A program made the position numbers and the translations under genes. The notes beneath the pieces are model-generated. The model did no database searches. It was not told where the DNA came from and saw nothing but the letters and a program-made list of their open reading frames with translations. A DNA stretch of 64,000 bases, taken from an uncultured Gammaproteobacteria bacterium (GTDB lineage: Bacteria; Pseudomonadota; Gammaproteobacteria; Pseudomonadales; Azotimanducaceae). Positions 8,958 through 17,300 of this stretch are shown one piece after another. Positions within the stretch are counted from its first letter, which is position 1. Every line of letters begins with the position of its first letter. The stretch is from assembly GCA_913050215.1 (NCBI GenBank), contig CAJXBG010000004.1, forward strand, positions 1-64,000, read 5' to 3'.

Positions 8958-10187
8958 ATGAACGAAGCGTGGATTATTGATGCCGCGAGAACTCCGAGGG
9001 GAATTGGCAAGAAGGGAAGGGGAGCGCTTGCGGAAATTCACCCGCAAAAAATATTATCAACAGTGTTTCGATCGCTGGTTGAGAGGACGAATATCAGCAC
9101 CAGTGACATAGATGATGTCATTGTCAGTTGCAGCCATCAATTCATGAAACAGGGCAACTGTATTGGTAGGATGGCAGCACTGGATGCGGGATTTTCAATC
9201 AATGCATCTGGGGTAACGCTGGACCGATTTTGTGGCGGCGGGATTACCTCGGTGAATTTGGGTGCCGCGACTATTATGAGCGGCATGGAGGATTTGATCG
9301 TCGCTGGTGGGGTTGAAGTCATGTCCTACTATCGCGAGGTGGAGCCACCAAATACGCTAGATGCAGGAAATATCGATCTCCGTGAAGCCCATCCGCAGTT
9401 ATCCGTGGGCATCGCTGCGGACGTGATTGCCAGCGAAGAAGGTTTTAGCAGGGATTCACTGGATGCCTTTTCCGCTGAGAGTCAAAGACGCGCAGGGGCA
9501 GCGTTGGAGAGTGGGGCTTTCACAAGAAGTTTAGTGCCAGTCTACAATCCGGACGGCTCTTTGGCACTGGACACAGAGCAATATCCTAGACCCGCGACGA
9601 CTGCTGAACAACTCGGCCAACTTAAACCCGCTTTCGAAGCTCAAATGGATATGGCGTTCGCGGATTCAGGCATGACTTTCAGAGAGTGGGTGAACAGAAC
9701 CTGGCCAGATCTGGAGGTTGATCATCGGCATCACGCGGGTAGTTCTTCAGGCATTGTTGATGGAGCGGCTGCGCTGGTTCTGGCGTCGCCAGAATATGCC
9801 CGTAGCAATGAACTGAAACCTCGAGCCCGGGTGCGGGCGATGGCAAATATGGGACACTCACCGGAATACATTTTGAATGGTCCCGTTGATGCTGCCAACA
9901 AGGTTTTGAAGAAGGCCGGAATGAACCTCGATGACATTGATCTTTTCGAGGTGAATGAAGCTTTTGCTGTTGTGCCGATGAAATTCATGCGCGATCTAAA
10001 TGTTGACCATGACAAGCTCAACGTGAATGGTGGTGCTATTGCTTTGGGCCATCCGATTGGTGCGACAGGTTCGATGCTAATCGGCACAGTACTTGACGAG
10101 CTTGAGCGTCGGGATAAGACGACGGGCCTTGTCACTATGTGTGCTGCGGGTGGTATGGCGCCCGCAATTATCATCGAACGAGTCTAG
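8958..10187 (+). CDS. Thiolase family protein (acetyl-CoA C-acetyltransferase type)
   Basis: A 409-residue thiolase. The nucleophile Cys92 sits in DRFCGGG, followed by NEAFAVVP, NGGAIALGHPIGATGS with the catalytic His, and CAAGGMAPA with the second Cys. The set is complete for degradative thiolases that cleave 3-ketoacyl-CoA with free CoA. I chose the ATG at 8958, where GGGGA lies upstream and the family N-terminus begins. An upstream ATG at 8898 would add 20 unrelated residues. Three acyl-CoA dehydrogenase genes follow on the same strand, the first after 15 bases, so this is probably one beta-oxidation-type operon. Confidence 0.93.
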   Translation: MNEAWIIDAARTPRGIGKKGRGALAEIHPQKILSTVFRSLVERTNISTSDIDDVIVSCSHQFMKQGNCIGRMAALDAGFSINASGVTLDRFCGGGITSVNLGAATIMSGMEDLIVAGGVEVMSYYREVEPPNTLDAGNIDLREAHPQLSVGIAADVIASEEGFSRDSLDAFSAESQRRAGAALESGAFTRSLVPVYNPDGSLALDTEQYPRPATTAEQLGQLKPAFEAQMDMAFADSGMTFREWVNRTWPDLEVDHRHHAGSSSGIVDGAAALVLASPEYARSNELKPRARVRAMANMGHSPEYILNGPVDAANKVLKKAGMNLDDIDLFEVNEAFAVVPMKFMRDLNVDHDKLNVNGGAIALGHPIGATGSMLIGTVLDELERRDKTTGLVTMCAAGGMAPAIIIERV

Positions 10188-10202
10188 CCAAGGGACCCTT
10201 TA

Positions 10203-11300
10203 ATGCAGACAGAATTTACAGAAGATCAGGAACAGTTTCGGGAGGTTGTCGCGCGTTTTCTGCAAGACAAATCAACACCCTTAAGTGTGCGGGAGATGAT
10301 GGCTTCGGAGGCCGGCTACGATAAGGATGTTTGGCGTCAGCTATGTGAAGAAGTCGGAGTTGCAGGCACACATATTCCCGAGGCATTTGGTGGATTTGGG
10401 TTTGGCTCGATTGAGCTAGGAGTTGTCGCGGAGGAGATGGGTAAGCATCTTTACTGTGGCCCTTTCTTTTCATCGTCTGTGATGGCGGCTTATGCACTAC
10501 TTAACATTGCTAACGATTCAAGCAAGGTGAAGTTGCTGCCAGATATTGCAGTCGGCAAGACTTTGGCGACGCTTGTGCTGGACAGTTTAAATTCGCCGGA
10601 AGCTGTAGGTCGGCAACTTGTCGTTGCGAATAATTCGCTGAGTGGTACTGCGGCTATGGTGCTAGATGCACATGTTGCTGACTTGTTTGTCATCGTTGCT
10701 CGCGCCGAAACCGGATTAGGTTTGTATACAATCCACGCTGGTGCAGAGGGAGTTTCAGTTGATCTCCTTGAAACGATTGATCAGACACGAAAGGTCTCTC
10801 GGGTCAGTTTTAAGAATGCGACGGTTGAACGGATCGGTCATGTGAACAGTGAATCTCTTGATCGGACTTGGGATCATATTTGTGTGGTGCTGGCCCATGA
10901 AATGATTGGCGGTGCCCAGCATTTGCTGGAAACAACAATCGATTACACTAAGTTGCGCTATCAGTTTGGTCGACCCATTGGTTCCTTTCAGGGGTTAAAA
11001 CATCGTTGTGCCGATTTGTTGATGGAAGTTGAGATAGCCAAGGCAGCCACGCACCATGCGGCACGTTGTCTGGATGCCGGTGAAGGTGAAGCCTATGCAG
11101 CCAGTATGGCAAAAGCGCTTGCTGCCGATACCTACATGAAGGCCGCCAGAGAAGCGATTCAATTAAGAGGTGGTATTGGATTTACCTGGGAAGAAGATAC
11201 CCAGCTCTGGTTTAAACGCGCAAAAAGTTCGGAAGTCCTGATGGGCACACCCGCGATTCACCGAGAACGAATGATATCAATGATGGAGCAACAATCATGA
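10203..11300 (+). CDS. Acyl-CoA dehydrogenase family protein (short subunit type)
   Basis: A 365-residue flavoprotein of the acyl-CoA dehydrogenase fold: N-terminal helical domain, central beta domain, then the C-terminal FAD helices RYQFGRPIGSFQGLKH and QLRGGIGFTWEEDTQLWFKR. The SEPG substrate loop of the standard form is absent, as in the non-catalytic-looking partner of paired alpha2-beta2 enzymes. The next gene starts four bases inside this one (ATGA), which supports a complex of the two products. It lies 15 bases after the thiolase. Confidence 0.88.
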   Translation: MQTEFTEDQEQFREVVARFLQDKSTPLSVREMMASEAGYDKDVWRQLCEEVGVAGTHIPEAFGGFGFGSIELGVVAEEMGKHLYCGPFFSSSVMAAYALLNIANDSSKVKLLPDIAVGKTLATLVLDSLNSPEAVGRQLVVANNSLSGTAAMVLDAHVADLFVIVARAETGLGLYTIHAGAEGVSVDLLETIDQTRKVSRVSFKNATVERIGHVNSESLDRTWDHICVVLAHEMIGGAQHLLETTIDYTKLRYQFGRPIGSFQGLKHRCADLLMEVEIAKAATHHAARCLDAGEGEAYAASMAKALAADTYMKAAREAIQLRGGIGFTWEEDTQLWFKRAKSSEVLMGTPAIHRERMISMMEQQS

Positions 11301-12568
11301 GCACAGACACAAAATCATTGACTTCCAATGAGGCCATTCGGGCAGAGCTCGAATCATGGCTTGATGAAAACTGGTCTCCAGATCGCTCCTTGCTGGCGTG
11401 GCGGGACATACTTGTAGATGGAGGCTGGGCCGCGACGGGTTGGCCCTTAGAGTATTATGGTCGGGGTTTTGATCGGGGTCAGGTTGCCCTGGTGCATGAA
11501 ATCTTCAGAGAGAAAGGTGCAGTGGGTGCCGCTTCAGTTGGGCCCCGAAGGCTGGCATCTGAAACGATATTGGCGATGGGAAATGATGATCAGAAACGCA
11601 GGTATCTCCGTCCTATCCTGACAGGTGAGCATGCCTGGTGCCAATTGTTTAGTGAACCAGGCAGTGGTTCTGATCTGGCAGGTCTTTCAACAAAAGCAGA
11701 GTTGATTGATGGCAAGTGGGTTATCAATGGTCAAAAAGTATGGAACACCAGTGCGCACCATGCAGATTTCGGCATTCTTGTTGCTCGTACTAATTGGGAT
11801 ATACCCAAACATCAGGGTATCAGTTACTTTCTGATTGATATGCGTCAGCCCGGCGTTGAAGTCCGGCCTTTGAAGCAGATGAACGGGCACGCGTCATTTA
11901 ATGAAGTGTTTATGACTGATGCAATAGTGCCCGCGGAAGACCTTGTTGGCGGCGAGGGTAATGGTTGGGCGGTTGCTACGACCACACTTTCTTACGAGCG
12001 GCGAGGAGCAGCGCCTACTTTGTCCGGTGCTTCGACCTCGGAGAATCCGCAGGAAGGGCTCGTCTATGATGAATATCGGGAAGAATTGAAGATCGCAAAT
12101 GAGCCTTACACCTGGTACCCGCAGCGGCAGGGTCGAGTAGACCTCGTCATGTCGCGGGCAAAAGAGACCGGCGCCATTTCGGACCCAGTGATACGTCAGG
12201 AAATGGCTAAATTGTTTTGTATGTCAAAGGGGGCTGTACTTGCATCGCAGGCGGCTGAAGCGAAACGGAAATCCGGATCTAACGAAATTGTCCCAGCCGG
12301 GTCTATCGGTAAATTGGCTGCAAGTGTGATTGCTCGTCAGTCAGCCCATGTCCACACAATGATATCGGGCGCTGATGCAATGCTGAGTGGCCCCACTTCC
12401 GCTGAGGAAGGCATGGTCGCAGAAGTACTGATTTCTGTTCCGGCTATTTCTATTGCTGGCGGTACCGACGAAATCCAGCGAAACATCATTTCAGAGCGAG
12501 TACTCGGCATGCCCAAAGAGCAGCGATCAGATACCGGACCGTTCAGAGATATAAAGCGGAACACGTAA
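11297..12568 (+). CDS. Acyl-CoA dehydrogenase family protein (SEPG-type subunit)
   Basis: A 423-residue acyl-CoA dehydrogenase carrying QLFSEPGSGSDLAGL, the KVWNTSAHHAD beta-domain motif and a C-terminal AGGTDEIQRNIISERVLG. The Glu of the usual EGT motif is Gly here. A Glu in LSYER, the G-helix position used by isovaleryl-CoA dehydrogenase, is the likely catalytic base. Its ATG overlaps the stop of the shorter dehydrogenase gene, so the pair may form a heteromeric enzyme. The stretch after LSYER has an insertion relative to the next paralogue. Substrate unknown. Confidence 0.9.
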   Translation: MSTDTKSLTSNEAIRAELESWLDENWSPDRSLLAWRDILVDGGWAATGWPLEYYGRGFDRGQVALVHEIFREKGAVGAASVGPRRLASETILAMGNDDQKRRYLRPILTGEHAWCQLFSEPGSGSDLAGLSTKAELIDGKWVINGQKVWNTSAHHADFGILVARTNWDIPKHQGISYFLIDMRQPGVEVRPLKQMNGHASFNEVFMTDAIVPAEDLVGGEGNGWAVATTTLSYERRGAAPTLSGASTSENPQEGLVYDEYREELKIANEPYTWYPQRQGRVDLVMSRAKETGAISDPVIRQEMAKLFCMSKGAVLASQAAEAKRKSGSNEIVPAGSIGKLAASVIARQSAHVHTMISGADAMLSGPTSAEEGMVAEVLISVPAISIAGGTDEIQRNIISERVLGMPKEQRSDTGPFRDIKRNT

Positions 12569-12595
12569 AAAGACAAAAAATTTAGGAGAATATCG

Positions 12596-13792
12596 ATGGC
12601 AGACCTTCAGGCTTTCAGAGAAGAAACAAAAAGCTGGTTAGCAGAAAATTGCCCAAAGGGGGCGCGTGGGCCTGGAGAAGTTCACACCGGCAGTACCAAA
12701 GTGACCGTCAGTGCAGATACTCAGGCGTGGATGGAAATGATGGCCGAGAAAGGCTGGACCGTCCCTATGTGGGAGAAAGAATATGGTGGTGCTGGGCTGA
12801 GCATCGCACAAACCCAAGTGCTTTTTGAGGAGATGTCAGCGATCGACGCGAGACCACCGTTAGTGAATATGGGTACTAGAATGTTGGGCCCAACCTTGCT
12901 GGAATTTGGCACTGAAGATCAGAAGAAACGGCATCTTAACCTCATCGCCCGTGGTGGTGCGGCTTGGTGTCAGGGTTATAGTGAACCCGGTGCTGGATCG
13001 GATTTGGCTGGGCTGAATACTCGAGCAGTTGCCAGTGGAGATGAGTTCATCATCAACGGTCAGAAGATCTGGACCTCGGGCGCACAGAATGCAGATTGGA
13101 TGTTTTGTCTGGTTCGAACAGATCCTGATGTGCCGAAACACCAGGGTATCAGTTTTGTCCTTTTGCCAATGGATCAACCCGGTGTCACGGTTCGTCCGAT
13201 TTCGCTTATCTCTGGTAGCTCGCCTTTTTGCGAGACTTTTTTAGATAACGCAGTGGCAGAGCGGCGAGACCTGGTTGGACAGTTAAACGAAGGCTGGTCT
13301 ATCGGTAAACGTTTATTGCAGCACGAACGCTCCGGGCAAGGGGGGCTAGGACCCTCCGCTGCGAGATCAAGACCTGTGGGTGTGTCTGTAGATCTTGGTG
13401 TTGCCGAAGTTGGTTTGTCTTATGTTGGCGTAACCGATGGCAAGATCAGTGACCCAGCGTTGCGCGATGAAGTTGTGCAATGGAAAATGCAGGATGCCGC
13501 GTTTAAAGCGACGCAGCGTCGTGCTGGGGCTGAGTCGCAAAATGCGAAAGCGCCGGGAGAGGCAACCTCTATATTTAAACTTGTTGGCTCGACTCTCGCG
13601 CAAGACAAACAGGAGCTGATCGTTAAGCTCATGGGTAATAGCGGCACAGGTTGGGAAGGTGCTGCCTTCAGCAAGGATGAAATTGGCGCTACTAGGTCAT
13701 GGCTGGCAAGCAAGGCAGTGACAATATATGGCGGTACAAATGAAGTGCAGGCGAATATCATTGCCAAGCGCGTTTTGGGTCTCCCGGATTAG
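12596..13792 (+). CDS. Acyl-CoA dehydrogenase family protein
   Basis: A 398-residue acyl-CoA dehydrogenase and the third in a row. It shows [26 protein letters not shown] and IYGGTNEVQANIIAKRVLGLP. As in its neighbour, Gly replaces Glu in the terminal motif and LLQHERSG supplies a G-helix Glu. AGGAG is present six bases before the ATG at 12596. It probably closes the operon that starts with the thiolase, since the next gene is on the other strand. It could oxidise a different intermediate or a different chain length from the first pair. Confidence 0.9.
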   Translation: MADLQAFREETKSWLAENCPKGARGPGEVHTGSTKVTVSADTQAWMEMMAEKGWTVPMWEKEYGGAGLSIAQTQVLFEEMSAIDARPPLVNMGTRMLGPTLLEFGTEDQKKRHLNLIARGGAAWCQGYSEPGAGSDLAGLNTRAVASGDEFIINGQKIWTSGAQNADWMFCLVRTDPDVPKHQGISFVLLPMDQPGVTVRPISLISGSSPFCETFLDNAVAERRDLVGQLNEGWSIGKRLLQHERSGQGGLGPSAARSRPVGVSVDLGVAEVGLSYVGVTDGKISDPALRDEVVQWKMQDAAFKATQRRAGAESQNAKAPGEATSIFKLVGSTLAQDKQELIVKLMGNSGTGWEGAAFSKDEIGATRSWLASKAVTIYGGTNEVQANIIAKRVLGLPD

Positions 13793-13883
13793 TTACCGGG
13801 AGATTGTCATAGTTTGGCTGCGAGACGTTCGGGTTTGCCCTGCATATCGGACCCTACTCCGTTTGATGACACGAACATTGTTA

Positions 13884-14900
13884 TTATGCAAAGCTCCGGT
13901 GTGAGTGTGGTCTGAAATCGATGGCATTGGCTTCGTCGTAGTAACGAACGATATAACCCTTGGGCGGAACCAGTTCATCAATTCGGGAGAAATCTTCCTC
14001 CGTCATTTCTACTTCCACCGAGCGCAGGTTGTCTGCTATTTGTTCGAAAGTTCGTGGTCCAATGATGGGTGCAGTTACGCCAGGCTGAGCCATGTTCCAC
14101 GCCAGCGCCAGTTGTGACATTGAGCAACTTTTGTCGTTTGCCATTTCCTTCAAAAGTTCGAGCACGTTCCAAGTCTGTTCTGTTGCTTGTCGATTGGCAT
14201 TGTCCTTGCCATTTTGCCAGCGCGCGCCTTCAACCTGCTGGTCTCTAGTGTATTTGCCTGACAGCAATCCACCGCAGAGGGGCCCCCAGGGTATGACTGC
14301 GAGCCCAAATGATTGTGCCGCAGGAATGACTTCCCGTTCCGCAGTTCTATCTAGCAAGTGGTAGGCTGGCTGTTCGCAAATCAAACGATTTAGCCCCAGC
14401 TCTTTTGCGACCCAAAGAGATTCAACGATTCGCCAGGCTGGAAACATGCTGCCGCCGATGTATCTTATCTTGCCAGCTTTAACCAGATCATCGAGTGCTC
14501 GTAGTGTTTCATCGATGGGAACAGCCGAGCTGCATCGATGCATTTGGTAGAGGTCGATCCACTCTGTTTTCAGTCTTTTCAGCGAAGCGTCACAGGCATT
14601 GATGACGTGTCTGCGACTGAGGCCCTTTGCGTTTCTGTCTGCAGGGTTAGCGAAGTTAAACTTCGTTGCGAGGATGACGTTTTCTCGCCTGTTTTCGTTT
14701 GCCAGCGCCTTGCCGACGATACGTTCACTTTCGTTGCCTGCATAGACATCCGCTGTGTCAATGAAGTTTACGCCGCGATCAATCGCGTGATCGATCATTC
14801 GAAAAGAGTCTGTTTCGTTACTTTTCCCTCCAAACATCATCGTACCAAGGCAGAGTTGACTGACCTGAATCCCTGTACGGCCAAGTGGTCTGTATTGCAT
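13884..14900 (-). CDS. Aldo/keto reductase
   Basis: A 338-residue (alpha/beta)8-barrel NADPH-dependent reductase. It has the N-terminal RPLGRTGIQVSQLCLGTMMFG, FIDTADVYA with the catalytic Asp and Tyr, LATKFN with the Lys, and YQMHR with the His. The C-terminal cofactor-binding part contains APIIGPRTFEQ. It resembles the Tas/YajO type that reduces ketones and aldehydes. It faces the PhyH gene divergently across a 187-base gap, and a second reductase lies just beyond. The substrate is not readable. Confidence 0.9.
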   Translation of the reverse strand: MQYRPLGRTGIQVSQLCLGTMMFGGKSNETDSFRMIDHAIDRGVNFIDTADVYAGNESERIVGKALANENRRENVILATKFNFANPADRNAKGLSRRHVINACDASLKRLKTEWIDLYQMHRCSSAVPIDETLRALDDLVKAGKIRYIGGSMFPAWRIVESLWVAKELGLNRLICEQPAYHLLDRTAEREVIPAAQSFGLAVIPWGPLCGGLLSGKYTRDQQVEGARWQNGKDNANRQATEQTWNVLELLKEMANDKSCSMSQLALAWNMAQPGVTAPIIGPRTFEQIADNLRSVEVEMTEEDFSRIDELVPPKGYIVRYYDEANAIDFRPHSHRSFA

Positions 14901-15087
14901 GTTGGGTTTTCTCCTGTTGTGGTAATATGTCGCCCGGCATCAAGGATGACATGCTATTCGTACCTGTTATCCGATCGATACACAGATGGCTTGCAGCAGT
15001 TAATCAGTGAACGCTTGCGCAAAGAGCCTAACAAAATTTTGTATCGAGATGGAATATTGAAAACACTGATGAAGGCGCGAGCGCGAA

Positions 15088-16050
15088 ATGACAAAAATCG
15101 AAACTGAAATTGGTTGGGCTGATGCAGCCTATGATGACCCCGAGATTGTTGCGCTTCGACGTTATCTTGATGAAAACAACGGTATTAAGGGGCTAGAACT
15201 TGTCGCGCCCGATAATATCGAGCGAGCAGTACGCCTCTTTCGACGCGACGGTTTTGTTGCGGTGGAAGGCATCTTAAACGAAGAGCAGGTTGATTGTTTG
15301 GCTGCTGGTTGCGAAGAAGTGGTTAGCGAAATTGTTGCGCTGGATAAGGGCAACCAGGGTAATCGGGGTTCCCACAGATACTCCTTTGGCGGCTCGAGCC
15401 TGACCCGTAGTCAACTCCATCGTCCTGAATGGCAAATGTTGCTGGATATTCCCGAAGTGCTTAACCTCCTTAACGCAATATTCGGTTCAGAAGATTACGT
15501 TCTGCGAGCCGCAAGTGGTGACTTTTGTTTGCCCGGCGCGGTGGACTACCAGCGACTTCATTCGGATGTGCACGATTGGGTTGCAAAAGACAAAACGCCG
15601 TTCAGTGCTTTTCATGATCCCACCGGTGATGTATCGATCAGGGATCTTCCCAGCCCTTATGTTTGCGTAAATTTTTTGCCTCAGGAAGTGACCCGTCTCA
15701 ATGGGGCCACTCGGCAAATTCCTGGCACGCAGAAATCCAGAATTGAAATTCCTGGCCTTCGGGATGAACCTGAGTGGATGAAGTTGAGTACGGTTTGCCC
15801 TGTGCCCGCGGGTGCGATCATGATTAGAGATGTTCGTGCCTGGCACGGCGGTACGCCGAACGTTTCGGACAAAACTAGATCGATACCTAATCTTGAATTT
15901 TATGCTCCCTGGTTTCGCGAGCCCGTGGTGCCCGGTATTACCTATCGGGACTACAAGAAGCTCTCTGCCAACGCCCAACGACTGACCCGACTTTCTGTTG
16001 TAGATTCAAGTGAAACACTCATCACCGGCGCAACGCTTAAAGCCCCCTGA
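15088..16050 (+). CDS. Phytanoyl-CoA dioxygenase (PhyH) family protein
   Basis: A 320-residue Fe(II)/2-oxoglutarate dioxygenase. RLHSDVHDW supplies the HxD iron ligands at about residues 156-158, and AWHGGTPNVS the distal His. The following KTRSIPN holds a likely Arg for 2-oxoglutarate. The N-terminal FRRDGFVAVEGIL is typical of the PhyH family, which hydroxylates branched or unusual substrates including some without CoA. It lies 11 bases before an aldo/keto reductase, so the two probably act in sequence. No convincing ribosome-binding site is seen before the ATG. Confidence 0.85.
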   Translation: MTKIETEIGWADAAYDDPEIVALRRYLDENNGIKGLELVAPDNIERAVRLFRRDGFVAVEGILNEEQVDCLAAGCEEVVSEIVALDKGNQGNRGSHRYSFGGSSLTRSQLHRPEWQMLLDIPEVLNLLNAIFGSEDYVLRAASGDFCLPGAVDYQRLHSDVHDWVAKDKTPFSAFHDPTGDVSIRDLPSPYVCVNFLPQEVTRLNGATRQIPGTQKSRIEIPGLRDEPEWMKLSTVCPVPAGAIMIRDVRAWHGGTPNVSDKTRSIPNLEFYAPWFREPVVPGITYRDYKKLSANAQRLTRLSVVDSSETLITGATLKAP

Positions 16051-16061
16051 AACGGAAAAAA

Positions 16062-17042
16062 ATGATGGAATACCGACAATTAGGTAGATCTGCCCTGCAG
16101 GTGAGTGAACTATGTCTGGGCACGATGAATTTTGGTCCCCGCACACCAGCCAGTGAATCGTTTGAAATACTCAACGAGGCAGTTGGCGCAGGTATTAACT
16201 TTATTGATACAGCGAACCAGTATGGTGGTGAGCTTGGCGTAGGCGCGACTGAAAAAATATTAGGTCGCTGGTTTGCAGAAGATAAATCTCGCCGAGACCA
16301 GGTGGTACTTGCAACGAAAGTTCATGAGCCGATGTCCGGCAGGGTGAATGACCGCGGGTTGTCAGCACGTCATATTCAGATGGCCTGTGATGCCAGTTTG
16401 AAGCGCCTGGGCGTTGATCATATCGATCTTTATCAGATGCATCACATAGACCGTAGCGCGCCAATTGAAGAAATCTGGCAGGCAATGGAGCGCCTAGTGA
16501 CCCAGGGTAAGATTACCTATGTTGGCTCTAGCAATTTTCCCGGATGGGCCATTGCACGAGCGAATGAAAAGGCGAATGCTCGACATCAGCTCGGTTTGGT
16601 ATCTGAACAAAGCCTGTTTAATTTGATTGAACGTAGAGTTGAACTTGAGGTGATGCCCGCATGTCGGGAATATGGCCTCGGGCTGATTCCCTGGAGCCCG
16701 CTAGCCGGTGGGTTGTTAGCCAATAGCGATGAAAAGCAAGAGGCAAAGGGTGTGGGCCGGCGCAATTCGGTTGATATGATTAAAGCAATGACCCAACGAT
16801 CAGAGCAACTGAGACAATACCGAGTGTTATGTCAGAAGTTAGGCGAGTCCCCGAGTGCAATCGCACTGTCGTGGTTGTTACATCAACCCTGCGTTTCGGC
16901 CACGATTGTCGGGCCCGCGAATGTTGATCAATTAAAATCAGTCTTGCATGTGCCGCAGATCAGACTTGATGTATCGACCTTAAAACAGCTCGATGAAATA
17001 TTTCCACCCTGCGGTGAAGCGCCTGAAGCCTATGCTTGGTAA
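16062..17042 (+). CDS. Aldo/keto reductase
   Basis: A 326-residue barrel reductase with YRQLGRSALQVSELCLGTMNFG, FIDTANQYGG, LATKVH and YQMHHIDRSAP, giving the Asp-Tyr-Lys-His set. It is a distant paralogue of the reductase on the other side of the PhyH gene. Two ATG codons in tandem (16062 and 16065) could both start it. The 11-base gap after the PhyH gene suggests co-transcription and sequential action on one substrate. Confidence 0.9.
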   Translation: MMEYRQLGRSALQVSELCLGTMNFGPRTPASESFEILNEAVGAGINFIDTANQYGGELGVGATEKILGRWFAEDKSRRDQVVLATKVHEPMSGRVNDRGLSARHIQMACDASLKRLGVDHIDLYQMHHIDRSAPIEEIWQAMERLVTQGKITYVGSSNFPGWAIARANEKANARHQLGLVSEQSLFNLIERRVELEVMPACREYGLGLIPWSPLAGGLLANSDEKQEAKGVGRRNSVDMIKAMTQRSEQLRQYRVLCQKLGESPSAIALSWLLHQPCVSATIVGPANVDQLKSVLHVPQIRLDVSTLKQLDEIFPPCGEAPEAYAW

Positions 17043-17234
17043 TAGCCTTTGACCGATAGTGCTGAGTTAATTTGAGTGCTCGCTATTTTTCTAGGCAAAT
17101 GGGAATGGTTTCGGTTGGGTGCAGCGCCTGCGTGTTAACCACTTTCCTTAGCGCAGTGTAAATTGAACACCCCCGGTATGATGTGATGAGTCTGAATAAA
17201 ACCAAGCCCAAAAAAGTTGAGTGACGGCATGTTG

Positions 17235-17250
17235 CGACGCAGCTGCGTCG
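17235..17250. promoter_or_regulatory. 16-bp perfect palindrome upstream of the selenoprotein gene
   Basis: CGACGCAGCTGCGTCG is a perfect inverted repeat 50 bases before the ATG at 17301, in the 258-base gap after the aldo/keto reductase. It could be an operator or a leader hairpin. I see no regulator gene beside it and no other copy that I noticed. I see nothing else clear in this gap. Confidence 0.45.
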
Positions 17251-17300
17251 AGAGTAGTCTTTAGAAAGCACTCACACTAAGATCAAAAGAGGCTTTTGTC

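Noticed and set aside
17050-17095. Terminator-like hairpin with TTTTT after the aldo/keto reductase
   Set aside because: ATAGTG/CGCTAT is only six pairs with one G-T and a 19-base loop, too weak to call.
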